A DNA stretch of 7,753 nucleotides from the NCBI GenBank assembly GCA_040509055.1, contig JBEVLT010000036.1, positions 1 to 7,753 on the forward strand, written 5' to 3'. The notes under the pieces were generated by a model that was given only the letters and a program-made list of their open reading frames with translations, was not told where the DNA came from and did not search any database. This stretch comes from JAJKIP01 sp040509055. GTDB taxonomy: Bacteria; Bacteroidota; Bacteroidia; Chitinophagales; Chitinophagaceae. The position numbers were made by a program, and so were the translations under genes. Positions 6,767 through 7,753 of the stretch are shown here, one piece after another (within the stretch, counting starts at the first letter, position 1; each line of letters begins with the position of its first letter).

Positions 6767-6771
6767 GCGCT

Positions 6772-7743
6772 ATGGCATCTTCTTTTCTTCACCAGCTTCT
6801 CAGGCAGTGGCGATCGGTCTTCCGCCCGGGAAACGAAGAAACGACCAGCCGCTACCGGAAGGCCAAGCGCTTCAGCCAAAAGCAGCGGTCGGCATGGGGC
6901 CGGTTTCGCAGTGTGCTGCTCATGGCAACGGGCATTCTGTCGGCAGGTTTTGGACTGGAGGGCTTCCTGATACCCAATAATTTTATTGATGGCGGTGTGA
7001 CCGGTATTTCGCTGCTTGTGAACGCCAAAACCGGCATCTCCTTTCCCCTGCTGCTCATCCTGATCAATATCCCGTTTGTGCTGCTGGGCTGGCGGCAGAT
7101 CGGCATCGGGTTCAGCATCAAAAGCACCGCGGCCATTACCCTGCTGGCCATCGTGGTGGCCTCGGTTCATTACCCCGTGGTCACGCATGATAAGCTGCTG
7201 GTATCCGTGTTTGGCGGTTTTTTCCTGGGCGCCGGCATCGGGCTCACCATTCGTGGCGGTGCCGTCATCGACGGCACGGAGATCCTCGCCATTTTCCTGA
7301 GCCGTAAACGCAGCCTGAGTGTGGGCGACTTCATTCTGGTCTTCAATATCGTCATCTTTTCGGCCGCCGCCTCCCTGCTGTCGGTAGAAGTGGCGCTGTA
7401 TGCCATCCTCACCTACCTGGCCGCTTCCAAAACCGTCGATTTCATCCTGGAAGGGGTAGAGGAATTCACCGGCGTTACCATCATTTCGCCGCGCAATGCC
7501 GAGATCGGCGAGTTCATCAAAACCAAAATGGGCCGGGGGCTCACGGTGTATTCCGGCAAAAAAGGATTTGGCAAGCGGGGCGACAACGACCTGTCCACAG
7601 ACATCCTGTTCACCGTAGTGACACGGCTGGAGATCAGCCGGCTTACCAACGAGATCGAGCGGATCGACCCATCTGCCTTCGTGGTCATGCACAGTATCAG
7701 GGACACCCGGGGCGGCATGGTGAAAAAAAGACCTTTAAAATAA
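6772..7743 (+). CDS. YitT family membrane protein (YitT domain + C-terminal DUF2179)
   Basis: The protein is 323 residues from the ATG at 6772; the stop is TAA at 7741-7743. A polar, basic cytoplasmic N-tail (1-45) precedes about five hydrophobic segments, near 46-66, 88-106, 118-136, 142-160 and 187-215. The family motifs FLIPNNFIDGGVTGISLL (65-82) and IDGTEILAI (166-174) are present. After a TVDFILEGVEEFTGV transition (221-235) comes the soluble DUF2179 domain at about 232-317, with RGLTVYSGKKGFGKRGD at 255-271 and IDPSAFVV at 298-305. Length and order match typical YitT proteins, which are inner-membrane proteins of unknown substrate. The frame is open upstream to GTG 6655, but the 39 added residues (6655-6771) look non-conserved and would put the -7 box inside the gene, so the ATG is preferred. 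The N-tail is somewhat longer than in many homologues. It is transcribed divergently from nif3. Confidence 0.92.
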   Translation: MASSFLHQLLRQWRSVFRPGNEETTSRYRKAKRFSQKQRSAWGRFRSVLLMATGILSAGFGLEGFLIPNNFIDGGVTGISLLVNAKTGISFPLLLILINIPFVLLGWRQIGIGFSIKSTAAITLLAIVVASVHYPVVTHDKLLVSVFGGFFLGAGIGLTIRGGAVIDGTEILAIFLSRKRSLSVGDFILVFNIVIFSAAASLLSVEVALYAILTYLAASKTVDFILEGVEEFTGVTIISPRNAEIGEFIKTKMGRGLTVYSGKKGFGKRGDNDLSTDILFTVVTRLEISRLTNEIERIDPSAFVVMHSIRDTRGGMVKKRPLK

Positions 7744-7753
7744 CCGCTGCGCC

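Noticed and set aside
6655..6771. GTG-initiated N-terminal extension of YitT
   Set aside because: The extension has no family likeness, precedes an already long polar N-tail, and contains the spacer palindrome and the -7 box.
6754..7692. Long open frame (312 codons) antisense to yitT
   Set aside because: It overlaps the YitT domains completely and encodes a low-complexity Gln/Asp/Gly-rich translation with no family likeness.
1..7753. CRISPR arrays, tRNA/rRNA genes, insertion sequences, toxin-antitoxin or defence genes
   Set aside because: No regularly spaced direct repeats, transposase motifs, tRNA-like cloverleaf sequences or defence-family motifs were seen on either strand.

Overview
This window looks like ordinary chromosomal DNA from a member of the Bacteroidota, most likely a moderately GC-rich Chitinophagia/Chitinophagaceae-type organism. 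The grounds are the Bacteroidota-style FabI sequence, a WG-repeat protein with a signal peptide, a Nif3 / C4-zinc-ribbon gene pair, near-absence of Shine-Dalgarno sequences, and boxes matching the Bacteroidota -7 promoter element TAnnTTTG. The genus cannot be named from the sequence.

Layout. Positions 34-849 (minus) carry enoyl-ACP reductase fabI. A 140-bp gap follows, then a 70-codon, two-helix membrane protein gene (990-1202, minus). A 43-bp divergent spacer holding a perfect AT-rich inverted repeat separates it from an exported WG-repeat protein (1246-2868, plus). That gene converges on recN (2905-4560, minus). Next come a coiled-coil/zinc-ribbon protein (4630-5385, minus) and a Nif3-family dinuclear-metal protein (5433-6530, minus), which form a probable two-gene operon (nif3 first). 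The operon ends in a clear intrinsic terminator at 4597-4624, just before recN. A 241-bp divergent spacer (6531-6771) rich in inverted repeats separates nif3 from a YitT/DUF2179 membrane protein (6772-7743, plus).

Function. The genes are mostly housekeeping: fatty-acid elongation (FabI), double-strand break repair (RecN), and conserved but poorly understood metal-binding proteins (Nif3, zinc ribbon). The envelope genes (WG-repeat protein, small membrane protein, YitT) have no assignable role. I see no mobile element, CRISPR array, tRNA/rRNA gene, toxin-antitoxin pair or defence system, and no convincing new multi-gene system. The points worth a second look are regulatory: very short or absent 5' leaders at yitT and recN, the terminator/promoter overlap before recN, two structured divergent spacers, and the uncharacterised small-protein/WG-repeat pair between recN and fabI.

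Three gene starts differ from the longest open frames. recN, nif3 and yitT each have a non-ATG start upstream (TTG, TTG, GTG), but internal ATGs fit the protein families better and were used.
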